Part shown: piece after piece, positions 46,653 through 57,608 of the stretch
How positions within the stretch are numbered: position 1 is the first letter of the stretch
Layout of the letters: every line of letters begins with the position of its first letter
Assembly (NCBI GenBank): GCA_028455995.1
Contig: JABELC010000015.1
Span: 434,001-498,000, forward strand
Length of the DNA stretch: 64,000 bases
Reading direction: 5' to 3'
Origin: Scleromitrula shiraiana
Lineage: Eukaryota > Ascomycota > Leotiomycetes > Helotiales > Sclerotiniaceae
Made by a program: the position numbers and the translations under genes
Notes under the pieces: generated by a model
What the model was told of the DNA's origin: nothing
Seen by the model: only the letters and a program-made list of their open reading frames with translations
Databases searched by the model: none

Positions 46653-46868
46653 ATGAGATCCGCCGTTCAATACCTCTACTCCACCAGCAAAGCCAATCTA
46701 GAGGTGCGCGAACAGAAACGCGAATGGCGAAGAACTTACGACCCGGAATATAGATCCCGTCGTGCCACTTTTCGTCAATCAATGCTGAGTGCTGGGGATG
46801 GATTTGCGAAGAGTAGGAGGAGTGTGATTTCGATGTTTTCGCCGGCGTTAAAGAAGGGCAATTTTTAG
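46653..46868 (+). CDS. Short basic ORF, unknown
   Basis: A 71-aa frame with ATG in good context (CTCAATATGAGA), preceded by a pyrimidine-rich leader. It is Arg/Lys-rich (REQKREWRRTYDPEYRSRR) with a C-terminal VISMFSPALKKGNF and no signal peptide or TM segment. I recognise no family. The leader and even composition favour a real small gene, but it could be chance or the first exon of a longer gene. Confidence 0.38.
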   Translation: MRSAVQYLYSTSKANLEVREQKREWRRTYDPEYRSRRATFRQSMLSAGDGFAKSRRSVISMFSPALKKGNF

Positions 46869-47365
46869 ATTTGAGGGGTGGAGACCAATGAGGTTATTGG
46901 TCAGCATGAAAAGGCTATGGCGTTCGTGATGAATATCAATCGGTCTATAGATATGCAGAGACAGGCACATGTTACTATTAAATGGGGAGTTGATTGGTAG
47001 GTGAGTACAGTACAAATCCTGATTCTTGTGTCAAGTTGATACAAACTGCGTCTCTATACCATTCTTCTCATATCATGGACTTGCTCGAAGCTAACAGACC
47101 CGGCGATCAGAATCTTGCTTCGGGAACCCTTTAAGTCTCTATTGTTACCTGGTCATATCTACATTCTGGACTCGTTTGGATTGCGAAACATTCTTTACTT
47201 CAGTTTACTTTTAATTTACTTGAATACACTTTCAAAACATGAACAACACTCAACAACCTAATAGGTTTAATGTGCGGACTTTTGTGGTTATGTTTCGGTT
47301 CCAGTAGCTATTTTGACAAAACTCATGATATTTCTCCTATGAATAAATCCGCCAACAAAGAGTAA
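46869..47365. other. Spacer
   Basis: About 500 bp AT-rich sequence at the downstream edge of the methyltransferase gene. No gene is seen. Confidence 0.4.
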
Positions 47366-48362
47366 TCATAGCTTCTTGGCAACAAACACCAATAAATCAG
47401 AATGCTGATAGATATCTCCCATACTCGTTTCTTCAACTGCTTTTCTTACCAAACTCTCCCCATCTGCCTTTTTCATCTTTCCCATACTGATTTCTAGATC
47501 CACCATCATCTTTCCGATTGCGCCCATAAACATGGGTGTGTGCCATGACATCTGGCTCTGCAGCCTATCCGTCGCATATGACTCTTCAACAACAACCTCA
47601 AGGCCATTCCTCCTAAATATATCTGGAATTCGTAGCGGATCGGTGCTCACAGTTTTCTGCACGTAAGACACTATCATGCTATTCAATTCTTTGGCAGCGA
47701 GAGCTGGTGCTCCTGCGGTTTTATGAAATATACGAGAATTTGTGTGCTCCGTTTCAATCCACTGAATATAACCTCCCGGCTCTAAATAAAATAATTAGAT
47801 CCATCCCGTTTATTCTTTTCATTTAAAATCGAAACGTTGAGTATAGGGAAAGGAATAAATAGAATTACGAACTCAGCAATGCGACCATGTTTTTTGCCGC
47901 TTGATCCCATTCCCCACCCTTCAATCCCAAATGCACGAGTCTCACATGTACGATATCAAAGATTCCCAAGTATTTCTCTTCAAATGGTTCTCTCACATCA
48001 TGTACTTGGAAAGTAACATCTCTATCGATTGTCTCAGCAGGAGGAAATTGAGCTGGCGAGATATCGAATCCAAAAAGATCAGTGGATGGAGATACCGAGG
48101 TGCCTATATCAAGGAGGAAAACGCCCGTTCCGGTACCGATATCTGCGATACTTAAGGATGGAGTGGAGAGTGGGAGCGATGATGTAACGTTTGGGTGGAG
48201 AACGAATCCTGTGAGAGCACTGAGGAAGTTGTGTTGTGCCTTGAGTCTATTAGATAGATGGATGGGTAAGTAAGTATTTGCTGCCGGGTATGCGATGGGA
48301 GTCATGGTACTATACCGTTCTGATTCAGCCCTGTCACGGGGCAGTTGATATATTCCTTGCAT
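47366..48362 (-). CDS. Class I SAM-dependent methyltransferase (LaeA/UMTA-like)
   Basis: The exons are 48362-47873 and 47781-47366, about 301 aa. The SAM-binding motif I is SIADIGTGTGVFLLDIG (about 71-87), with the acidic end of strand 2 in LFGFDISPAQFP, motif HDVREPF and the post-motif LLKPGGYIQWIE, which is formed exactly across the intron. The intron (91 bp) uses a weak GTTCGT donor, chosen because only it restores the LKPGGYIQW motif. Fungal members of this type methylate small metabolites or act as LaeA-like regulators. Its position just downstream of a tyrosinase and an adenylation enzyme on the same strand suggests a tailoring step in that locus. Confidence 0.84.
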
Positions 48363-48942
48363 TATTACTGTTATTTTGAGGGAAAGAACGATAAATTTGA
48401 ATACAGTGATTGTAGTTGAAGAACTGAAACAAAATAATATGGAAGGTTACGAAACGTATTTTCTTGGGGCGGAAGGAACGATTTGGTCAAGGTGCAGATG
48501 AGGCTTTTTCTATGTGGTTGCACAAAGTATCATCAAACTACCAGCCGTGACAAGGTCACTTTCATAAAGCTGAAAGTAGGTTGCAAGTGAGTCTTCTCGC
48601 CTTGAGTCTTTTTATTTCAGATGCTAGAGATGGATCAAAGTGTTTGCTATATTACAACTTACTAGGTAGGCAGTCGTGGCATTAATGATACTTATGATTA
48701 GGTTTAAGTTGATTAAGAGCACAGCAGTTGACACTCTCTATATTCTTCACATCACGTTGTTTCTGAGTTCTCAAGTGTCGAGGATTATTTGTTATATGCC
48801 AGTCAATTAGTGATCTATTATATCCTGGAATAGATACTGGGCACATCTAACTCTTTACTCAGATTCAAATTACTCCAGTTGTACTAGCAACTAATTCTGA
48901 TTTCACCATGCAAGATGAAATTATCTTGTAGAGGTGTTCACC
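48363..48942. promoter_or_regulatory. Methyltransferase promoter region
   Basis: 580 bp between the tyrosinase stop and the methyltransferase start, same strand. AT-rich; no gene is seen. Confidence 0.4.
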
Positions 48943-50225
48943 CTAGTATTGATAGCAAAACAAACCAGATGTTGTTTCCATCACCTCCGCAACTGGAATG
49001 TCATGGCGGAGCCCACCCAAATTAAGGTTATCATTCAATGATGCAGCTCTAATCTCATTCTTGTTTGCTTTCCCGTTATAAGAATGTAGTCTAATCTCAG
49101 GCTTTCTCATCTGCCATTGCCACCACAGTCTGTCGAGATTGGTGTGATGTAGGAAGAAGACAGGGTCTGTTACAACTACAAGTTAGCACTTATCGCTAAT
49201 GTGAGGAACTGCGGGTAGAAACTTGCCATAAGGTCCGGTGAACTTGCTAAACTCCCCTTGAACACTTCCAGATACAAAGTGATGCGCGTTATGCTCGATG
49301 CGTAGTGCAAAAGTTTCAAAGTCCTCTTCTTCCATGATATTGGCAATTACTTCTGGTCGAACCAAGGCTTCCAATTCTTCTTTGACTGTGCCAGACTGGA
49401 AACCACGAGAGAGGCAGTGAGGCTGATCAAGATTGTCGTAGAACATGGGTTCAAAGCCAGCGAATGGTCCATCAGTAACACAATGGCCATTGCCAATGGA
49501 GGGTTCACTGTTGATATTGCCGTTGCTACCAAAGCCGTCTTTTCCCCAGATGGGTGATTCTGTGAAGTCTTGCCAATCAAGGGACCAATCCCAGTATCTG
49601 ATGATATTAATTAGTATGAGCAGAAATCACATGAAACACGAAGACATACGGTAGAGTGCCAGTATATGCACAGTCATCTATCAGTGCCCTCTCGTAAATG
49701 TGGATGAAATATCTATGCCATGGAAGGAATGATGAAGCAGCGTGCGCTAAGTATTTTCATTAGTATCTCAAAAGATTGTGGTGTGAATTGTGCAGACATA
49801 CTGTTACTTGAAGTTGCCTTATGAACCCAGGGGAAATCATCATACAAAGTACCATTGTTTCGAACTCTAGATGGTTTGGTAGCTAGACATTGAACAGCTT
49901 CAATGTAGCTAGATTTCTCAGTCGTCGTGAGTGTTCTCCACTCTCGACGAGTGACTGGGTTGGCGCACTGCCATTGAAATTGAGCGTGAGAAGTGATTGA
50001 GACGAGCCCAGCAGACCTCTGATAGAATAATAGTATCCAAGTAGAGGCAATCGAGACGGAAAAGAGAAGAGTTAGGATAGTTGAAGCGAAAAGACCGATC
50101 TTTACTGTTATGTCACGATTCTTAAGGCTAGTGCACGAATGGATGCTTTCTTTACGTTCATCTTGGTCAGGGTCGAAGTTACCAATCGATCTATAGGAGG
50201 CTTTAAATGCTTTGGAAGTAAACAT
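48943..50225 (-). CDS. Membrane-anchored tyrosinase (type 3 copper oxidase)
   Basis: Oxidises phenols or related aromatics using a dinuclear copper centre. The exons are 50225-49808, 49746-49650, 49597-49227 and 49166-48943, about 369 aa. The N-terminus is cytosolic, then one TM helix at about 43-68 (FASTILTLLFSVSIASTWIL), so the catalytic part would face the lumen or exterior. CuA ligands are His at about 135 (WVHKAT), 141 and 150 (LPWHRYF). CuB ligands are His at about 274 and 278 (RIEHNAHHF) and 302/303 (FFLHHTNLDR). YWDWSLDW and the WWQW helix are also typical. Intron 49167-49226 has a GC donor (GCAAGT) that is required to build DPVFFLHH. It resembles UstQ/OrsC-like cluster tyrosinases and lacks the C-terminal lid domain of melanogenic tyrosinases. 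Confidence 0.9.
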
Positions 50226-51400
50226 GGTGTCAATAATTGAGTGTTCGGATGATGGTAAGATTTTAGACTGAAACCTTGAACGGATTACAATCTATGAAGA
50301 TGGAGAGAGCAAATACATACTTTTACTTCTGTTTCCCGGGAATTGATAATGTCTTCAAAAGAGTAGCTTCAATCTTTCTCATTGTGAAGCCTCGGAGCAA
50401 CTATTGGTCCTGCTTACGCAGATGAAGATGCTGGAGGTTAGAAATCATCCGGCAGTCAAGAGAAACTGCAGAAATGAGGCATAATGGTACGACTACGCAC
50501 GTTGAAACAACAACTAATGTTGCATGTACTATATATCCGAACAGTATTGTTATCGTAGGGGGAAGTTTCACTTGCACATCTCATTCACTTGCACATCTCA
50601 TGCCGACTGTATTTACTTTGCACAGGACTTGCTTGAGGGGATATAAAATATGTATTAAGGATTATAAAAGGAACATAGCTGCAGGATAATTGATATTCTT
50701 TCTGAATACATCATCTAATCGATTATTTCAATACTAGGACACATCCATCAATCTCCAAGTCACTACGTACTTAATACACGACACCACAAGTAAGCCTTTA
50801 TGGAAAATTTGAAAAGGCGTGCAAAAGGAACATTAGCTGACAATGATGTAGCCAATACCGCCTGATAACATGTAATGCAACTGTGGTAGTCGGGTGCCTG
50901 TGCCATATCATGGTAATACATAGTTACAGCCGACTCGAGAACTGATGCGGGGATATCCAAGATAAGGGGAAAACAGCCAATGAATTGAGAGCATGTTGCA
51001 GATGGGGACTTCGTGGAGTACATATGAGGCGCTGGCAGTTTTTTAAACGAGAAAACAAGCAATCTTATGCAGTAGTTGCGCAATCTGTACCGTTATACCT
51101 CGTGGGGGGTTGTATTGGGAGGGGATAGTTAAAAGTATTGCCGTGATATTGGTGTCACGTCGTGGCCAAAACTGGCTACGATAACATCAGATCCCTAAAC
51201 TTGAAAGAAGGAAGTACTCAGAGTGTCTTTGCGTCTCATTGGAATTTCTGTCCTAGTTTGTACTATTTGGATTTTAAGTTAGGATTAGACATCCAGAATA
51301 GGGGCATAGATATCGATGTCACAAATATGATCTTTTGAGGGAAGGTCTTATTATACAACGCCAAATAAATGTTTATTAATATTACTAGACCATTTAAATT
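50226..51400. other. Tyrosinase upstream region
   Basis: About 1.2 kb between the adenylation gene stop and the tyrosinase start. A 106-codon open frame at 50763-51083 (minus) has no ATG at its beginning and no recognised family. A CACTTGCACATCTCAT duplication lies at about 50570-50600. Confidence 0.4.
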
Positions 51401-53160
51401 TCAATATGGCTTCGCCGTAAAGCTGGCATAGATCTCATCTAGCTCCTGTCGGTAAAGCTCTTCACTCATACCCCTGAGTACTGTTCCTTTCCCTGCTCTC
51501 GCTAAAGGCTTCCCAGCTTTGGTAAAGATAATCAATGACTGAGTAATTCTCCCATAACCTGGTTGATCTCGATTTGCTCGTTCAATCACTGGCCAAATTT
51601 CATACAAAAGCGCCGACTTCTCGCTTTCATTCGACGGTGGAGATTCTGCTTCAATAAGAAGTGAAATTTGTATTCTACCTTGCCCGCATACAAGTGCACT
51701 CTTCACAGATGAATGACTATTCAAGAGACTTTCTAATGCGAGAGGGTTGATCTTTTGAGCAGTAGAACAAACAACCACATCATCTGAACGACCCTCAAAT
51801 AACCATAATCCTTCTTTGGTTGGATGCTTAGAAAAAAGATCCTTAGTTGTGTACTCGTCTAAATATGGGAATGTGCAAAAGACCCCTTGGGAAGTATTGA
51901 GCTTAGGATCGCGCACGAAGTAGAGTTGAAATAACCCCTCACCAAACGGACGAAGCTCGCATCCCATAAGAGGACTAAAACTCATGTATTCCCAATCCTC
52001 CGGGTCATTGAGGTGCAGTGGAAAGTATCCTGTCTCAGTTGTCCCGAAGTTGACGAACAGATGTGTATAAGACTTTACAACATTGCCAATTTCTCTTGGA
52101 AGAGGGCCACCTCCAAAACTCAAATATTGTAGATGCTTGATATTCTGGAGATACTCGGGATTTTTGACGATTTGGACAAGAATAGCGGGACTAAGGAAGC
52201 TTGCGTCGAGCTTTCCATGTATATGAATTTGATTTGCTATTTGCACTGTCATTGGGAGGGGAGGTGGTAGGACCAATGTAGTATTGTGAAAGATGCAACA
52301 AGCTATCAAGCACAGTGCAGCGCTATGAAACAAAGAGAGCCCGATCAGGACTCTATTACCCATATAACATGATATCGCAAGTGGTTTTCCATCTTCACCA
52401 GGATTTTGAAATGTATCATGTTGCGCTATCGTTCCATGAGTTAGGATTACCGGTTTAGGAAAGCCTGTAGAGCCGGAGGTGCTTTTGGTAATCGGGAGAT
52501 AAGCTTTCTATTTTTGTCGATTTTATAGTACAAAACATGAGAAAGGGGTAAACTTACTGTAACACCACAAATGGATCGAGCCTGGCTTCGGCAAAAGTCT
52601 TGGTGTAAGGATAAAGCAATACCGGATCGGCTGCTAGCAAATCCTCAAGAGTTGGTATTTTCACAGTAGACAATTCCGTTTTTCTTTCCAATATTGTTTG
52701 AATAATCGGTGGTAAGATCTCGGGAACCAAGATCTTATCGCAATCCAAAGCATCGAGAAGTGAAATGTGTCCTTCCGCGCTGTTCCACGGAGAGCTAAAA
52801 AAGACCTTAAAAGTGAATGGAGGACTATTTTGGTGCGGAAAACTGTCATACCTTGTATCCAGTCTTGATAGCCCCGAGTAGAAGTATCACGTATCTCAAA
52901 TCCTGAGGTCCAACATAATTTAAGGTTTCGAAGTTCTCACTGCGCCGCAAAGTATGCTCTATCCACCATGCGCAGCGATTTATAGCACGTGCTAGAGCTT
53001 CGAATGTAATATCCTGAAAACCATCTTCGATATTATTGGTAAGCGGAATGGAGAAAAGAACACGAGTTGGATCGGTCATGGCAAGTTGATCGATCAGACT
53101 TGGACTCAGCCTCCTGCCAATTTCCCCCGACGGTATTGGAGCAAATGTTTTTTCATCCAT
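51401..53160 (-). CDS. Stand-alone NRPS-like adenylation enzyme
   Basis: Activates a carboxylic acid as its acyl-adenylate. Exons are 53160-52852, 52805-52558 and 52481-51401, about 545 aa. It matches the A domain of fungal NRPS-like (A-T-R/TE) enzymes: start IGRRLSPSLIDQLA, core A3 HTSGSTGFPKPV at about 186-197 (rebuilt exactly by splicing at 52482), A4-like LFHSAA, A5 FGTTETG at about 331-337, A8 FEGRSDDVVV and A10 with the catalytic Lys in ARAGKGTVLR. The frame then stops; no carrier (T) domain with a phosphopantetheine Ser, reductase or thioesterase follows in any frame downstream. It is either a true free-standing ligase or a shortened NRPS-like gene. The substrate is unknown. Divergent from the PTH11-like gene across 620 bp. 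Confidence 0.87.
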
Positions 53161-53780
53161 ACTTCGATTTGTGGTGTTTAGCAGAGGTTTACGAGTAGGA
53201 AAGGTGATTGAAGCTGATTACCATCTCGGTAATGTTGGGGATTAATGTGGTAGGTGCGACTTTAGAATTCTAATAGGATTGTAAGGTTACCAGGTATGTT
53301 ATAACCTCCAAGTTATAAGTTGCAAACATCACATCATCCTATCAGTACAATAATTCCCATTCGTGGTCAACCTCGGAAGTGACTTAACTTGATTCATACG
53401 TTCATTGCGGCCCTCATGTTAAGCTTTGCATAATGTGGCACAAGTGTGACACCGGACCGAAAAAAAATCGTTCACGAATCTCTTCCCTACTCTGGATAAG
53501 ATAACTTTTTTGGCAGATGACAATGTAACATATGCAAAGTCCCTCGATTAGCGTAGGAAGTGTACAACCACACTATGGTACTTTGATACGTGCTGGAGTT
53601 GACCCCTTACGAGAGGCAAATTTTCAGTAGTTTCTGAACACAGCCATTACCATAAACACGCATGTTCATAATTGTATCATTCGCACTCATGTCAAATGGC
53701 TCCATAGACTCCACTCAAGTTGTGCTCATTAGTTCATTGCTTTCTATATCCTTTGAGATCACAACGCATATCCAACCAAA
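53161..53780. promoter_or_regulatory. Bidirectional region adenylation enzyme / PTH11-like
   Basis: 620 bp separating two head-to-head genes; it likely drives both. Features such as GTGACACCGG near 53446 are visible but no factor site can be claimed. Confidence 0.4.
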
Positions 53781-55111
53781 ATGGTAGCTACAATTCCAGT
53801 GGCTGTCGATGTCTTTCTTATAATTTTGGCTACTTCAGCGATTATCATGCGATTTATCTCAAGGAAACTGTCATCCGCAGGTCTATGGATTGATGATTGG
53901 CTTTGTCTAGCGGCTCTAGTAATTCAATCCGAACGTTATGAGACTTGCAGCGCCATAGCTAACACAATTAGCCCTTCTGCATCACGATAGACGCCTCTTT
54001 TTGGGCAGGTTAGTTGACCCAACTGTCAGGTTCTCCCATACCAATGATTAGGATATTAACTGCAAGATGTAGCTGCCTATCATGGATTCGGAGAACATGG
54101 GGGTAAACCAACATTTTTCCAGCATGTTCTCTACTACGACGAGATCTGGTATAATCTTGGTATTACACTCACGAAACTTTCCGTTCTCTTCTTTTACCGC
54201 CGCATATTTTCATCAACTGAAACATTCATAAAATGTCTTTGGGTGGTTGGAGGGTTCTGCATTGCGTGGTTGATCGGCCTCACTGTAGCAAGCATCATGC
54301 AGTGCAATCCAATCGAGAAATATTGGCAACGTGAAATTCCAGGGACGTGTGTCTACCAATACGGATTCTTTCTTGGGCAAGCAATCCCTAACATTGTTCT
54401 TGACTTTGCGATACTATTACTACCTATGGTTCCGATATGGAAACTACAAATGAGGCGCCATCAGAAATTGACATTGGTTGTGGTGTTCTTGCTTGGTTAT
54501 ACGTGGGTATCTCTATATATCTTTTTAAGATGTGGTCTAATCAGAAGTAGAAATCCGCTGATATCGGTGCTCCGCATTGTTTCATTTATACAGTTAGGGC
54601 CTAACACTAGCAAAGATATAAATTGTATGACATATTCATTTACCTAAATCATCCAAAGAAGCAACTGACATCGAGCATAGACTTTTTCGTTGGACCAGCA
54701 CTCTGGTCAGCAGCCGAAGTATCTGTCGCCATATTTAGTGCCTCGGTACCTTCACTTACATTCATCTTTCGACGAGTAGTTGGTCACTTTTTTCCATCTC
54801 TACGAAGTGATAATAGCTTGAAACCTACAAGTGATCCAAATGGTATCAACCCACCTACTTTCGGATCAACACCTTTTAGAAAGGGCGAGCTCGAACCAAA
54901 TGGGAAGTTTGCGAGGCTCGAGGATTCAATCTTACAGTCCGATACTGAAATGACCTTATTTGAAGATAATGGTAAGCTGTCGGTTCCTAGCTCGATGGAA
55001 GCTATCGGAGACTTCGAATCAAACCGCCGTCAAACCTCGTCTCAGCGAATCAAAGTGAAGACGGAATACGAAGTTAACTTCTCAGATCCGCGCCAACCTT
55101 TTACTTTATAG
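53781..55111 (+). CDS. PTH11/SAT4-type seven-TM protein (fungal rhodopsin-like family)
   Basis: Integral membrane protein of the large fungal family that includes PTH11-related receptors. My model: 53781-53918, 53972-54008, 54067-54502, 54551-54624, 54681-55111, about 371 aa. Seven hydrophobic helices are visible (DVFLIILATSAIIMRF, WLCLAAL, LTKLSVLFFYRRIF, CLWVVGGFCIAWLIGLTVA, IVLDFAILLLPM, LTLVVVFLLGY, FFVGPALWSAAEVSVAIFSA). Family marks are WIDDWLCL, CNPIEKYW and the NTSKDINYFFVGPALWS junction across intron 4. The 150-residue tail is hydrophilic and Ser-rich. No CFEM domain. Intron 54503-54550 is a multiple of three and could be retained in frame. Exons 1-3 borders are the least certain. 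Confidence 0.83.
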
Positions 55112-56403
55112 TGCTGAGCTACTATCTGATGCTGAAATAGTGGTCTTCTCTGACTTTTTGTGGGTTGATGTGGGTAAAAGTAACACAGTACTAGGATAAA
55201 AGTGTTTGTTGAAGTTTATTCGCATTGTAGAATTGTATACTAGCATTAAAGAATAGATGAAACACACTTTACTCGCCTATTTGATTATAGAATTCCCATG
55301 GAATTACTACAGAAATCTGTTTTGATGGTTTCAACTCACTACTTCGAATGAGAATCCGAACAGTAGTATAATCATCTAAGCTTGATATTCACAAGCATTT
55401 TATCCAACGGCAAGCCCCTTGATTATTAAACAAATATGATGAAACGAAAAATCATTAACATATCCTCAAAAACACCCAGAGCATACATGCTCCCACCAAC
55501 AGAAAATCATGAACTCAAATTCCCATTCTATCAAAATCCCACTCTTCCTACGCATCCAGTAGCGAGGTAAATCTGGTCTCATCTTCCTCATCACAGCCAC
55601 CGATAAACCACCTCCTCATGCTATTCAGAGGATGCAATCTTCGTGTCTATAGTTGCCATTTATTGTCCTAAGATCTATGGGAATGGAAAACGAAGGAGCC
55701 AGGAATTCGGTGTTGATCCTCATTTCAGACTGGACTTAGATTACCGATGGGGTTGATGAAGTCTTTTAATTTTGACATAGAGAAAGAAAGGGGAATCTTT
55801 GCTTTGATTAAACGATCTGTAGGATTTACATATATATAGCTGAGGGTGCCGTGTTTGGGATGTCCGATCTTTGATATAATATCTTAGGGTGAATCGTAGG
55901 CTCAAATTCTTTTTAATTTTGTTCAAGAATCCTAGATTATTTTAGTAAAATAACAGAGTCTATAGCGTCGATGGGATTGATGCTGATAACATGCAATGGA
56001 TTACGTATTTTATACATTGTCCATAATATATGGTAATAACACTCCATCGATATTCTTGATAATTTGGATATCGGATGTCCATAGTTTTCAATTTCCTTCC
56101 TTCATCCTGGTGCTTGCCTCTCGGCCAAGTCACCATCATAAGATAGTAGATGAGAATAAATACACCTCATTACTATTCATGTCATATCACATATATACAT
56201 GAGTAAATACTACATGATGGAAAATTACATATGTAGTTACCTCCCCGAACGCCATAAACACCATTGCTTTATTTACTGGTGGGTGAGTATTTCCATCTCA
56301 TCTCACCCCATACAAATTCATGGTATCTCCAACCTCAAGTAAGCAAACGAGAAGCATTAGTACATCAAATCAACAAATGAAAGAAAGGAAGATATAAACA
56401 AGA
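55112..56403. other. Convergent 3' spacer
   Basis: About 1.3 kb between the PTH11-like gene and the coiled-coil gene. AT-rich, no gene is seen, no strong repeats. Confidence 0.45.
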
Positions 56404-57608
56404 TCAATTCTTTCCCATCTTGAAAAACCTCGTAAAACTCTTCTTCGGCTTCAACTGAGGTATCGAAATAACTTCCCGTTCACTTCTCCTTGAGCTCCCC
56501 TTCTCCCTCCCACCAATCTCCATCAGTCCCGGAACAGCAGAAGGAGCCATATAAGACAGAGATGGCAGAGGTTTCGATCTCAATTTTGCCTGCTCCGCGA
56601 GTGAGGCTTTCGTTAATCGATTATTGGGATCGATAGCTAGATGATTTTGGTTTTGATTTTGATCTTTATCCTTAGTTGAATAGCGGATATTTTCGGGAAT
56701 GGGGGGTGGACGACGGGGATTTGTGAAATTTGGACTCATGGGTCCGGGTATAAGTGGCGTTTGTACTTGGGGAGAAACGGGTGATTGTGAGTGGAATGAG
56801 GATAGGTTGCGAGGGAGAGGCGTAGGTGTTGTGTTCATGGTGGTTGAGATGGGCGTTGGTATGTACTCTGATTCTCTTGCATCCATCATTGCATTGAAAG
56901 CCGAAAGGGGGGTCGTTGCGGTCATAGTTCTTTTTCGGTGATGTTGGGAGGCTCTTTGACTTGGTGCTGTTTTGGGCCTGTGTTGCTCTATGCAATGTGC
57001 GACTTGACGGCGGAGATCAATGTTTTGCTCTTCGAGTATCTTGGCGGCATGTTCGGCGGCAAGAGCTCGTTCGAGAAGACGCTGGTTCTCTGCTTCAAAA
57101 TCATTGATTGCATCAATAGCGGCAACCGCGTGAATCTATCATCCAGTCAATATTGGAATGTATATAAATCGAGGCTCATATTATCGAGAGAACTTACGGA
57201 AAATGTGGGACTCTGTGGATTCCTAGGATCTACGGGAACTGACTGGGGTTTCACTGCACCAGGCGAAGTATCTTCTAATTCGGCAATAAACGACGACAAT
57301 GAAGAATCGGGAGAATTCGTCGTATTGGCTGATGATAACTCGAAGATTGAATCAACAGCAGATATTGGGGTTTTCTTGTCAGGTGAGAACCGATGGAAAT
57401 CTTGTTTCCCAAACCCCGAGTTCCAGCTATCTTCTGTTGAAGTAACAACTAGCTTTAACGGAGGTATGGCTCCATTCGTGTTATATAGACGAGGAACCAT
57501 CACTGGGGGTTTTAAGTTGACATTTGAGGTTTGCCTTTTCAGTGTTTCTCGCCGGGAAATTTGTTGATGTGTTTCCCTTAAGTCCATTTGAGAGACCACA
57601 TGAGGCAT
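56404..57608 (-). CDS. Coiled-coil protein, unknown function
   Basis: Exons 57608-57198 and 57135-56404 join in frame across a 62-bp intron into about 380 aa. The N-terminal third is Ser/Pro/Thr-rich and likely disordered. The beginning of exon 2 encodes a charged heptad-like helix (AINDFEAENQRLLERALAAE, continuing KILEEQNIDLRRQV), a probable coiled coil at about 145-180. A Pro/Thr/Asn-rich linker follows, and the C-terminus is basic (KPKKSFTRFFKMGKN). I do not recognise the family. It has no signal peptide or TM segment. Confidence 0.75.

Noticed and set aside
50763..51083. 106-codon minus-strand frame between tyrosinase and adenylation genes
   Set aside because: It does not begin with ATG, has no recognised family and no splice partner was found; could be a decayed fragment but is not supportable.
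51100..51400. T and reductase domains expected after the adenylation domain
   Set aside because: All frames downstream of the stop were read; no phosphopantetheine or Rossmann motif is present, so a full NRPS-like reductase is not claimed.
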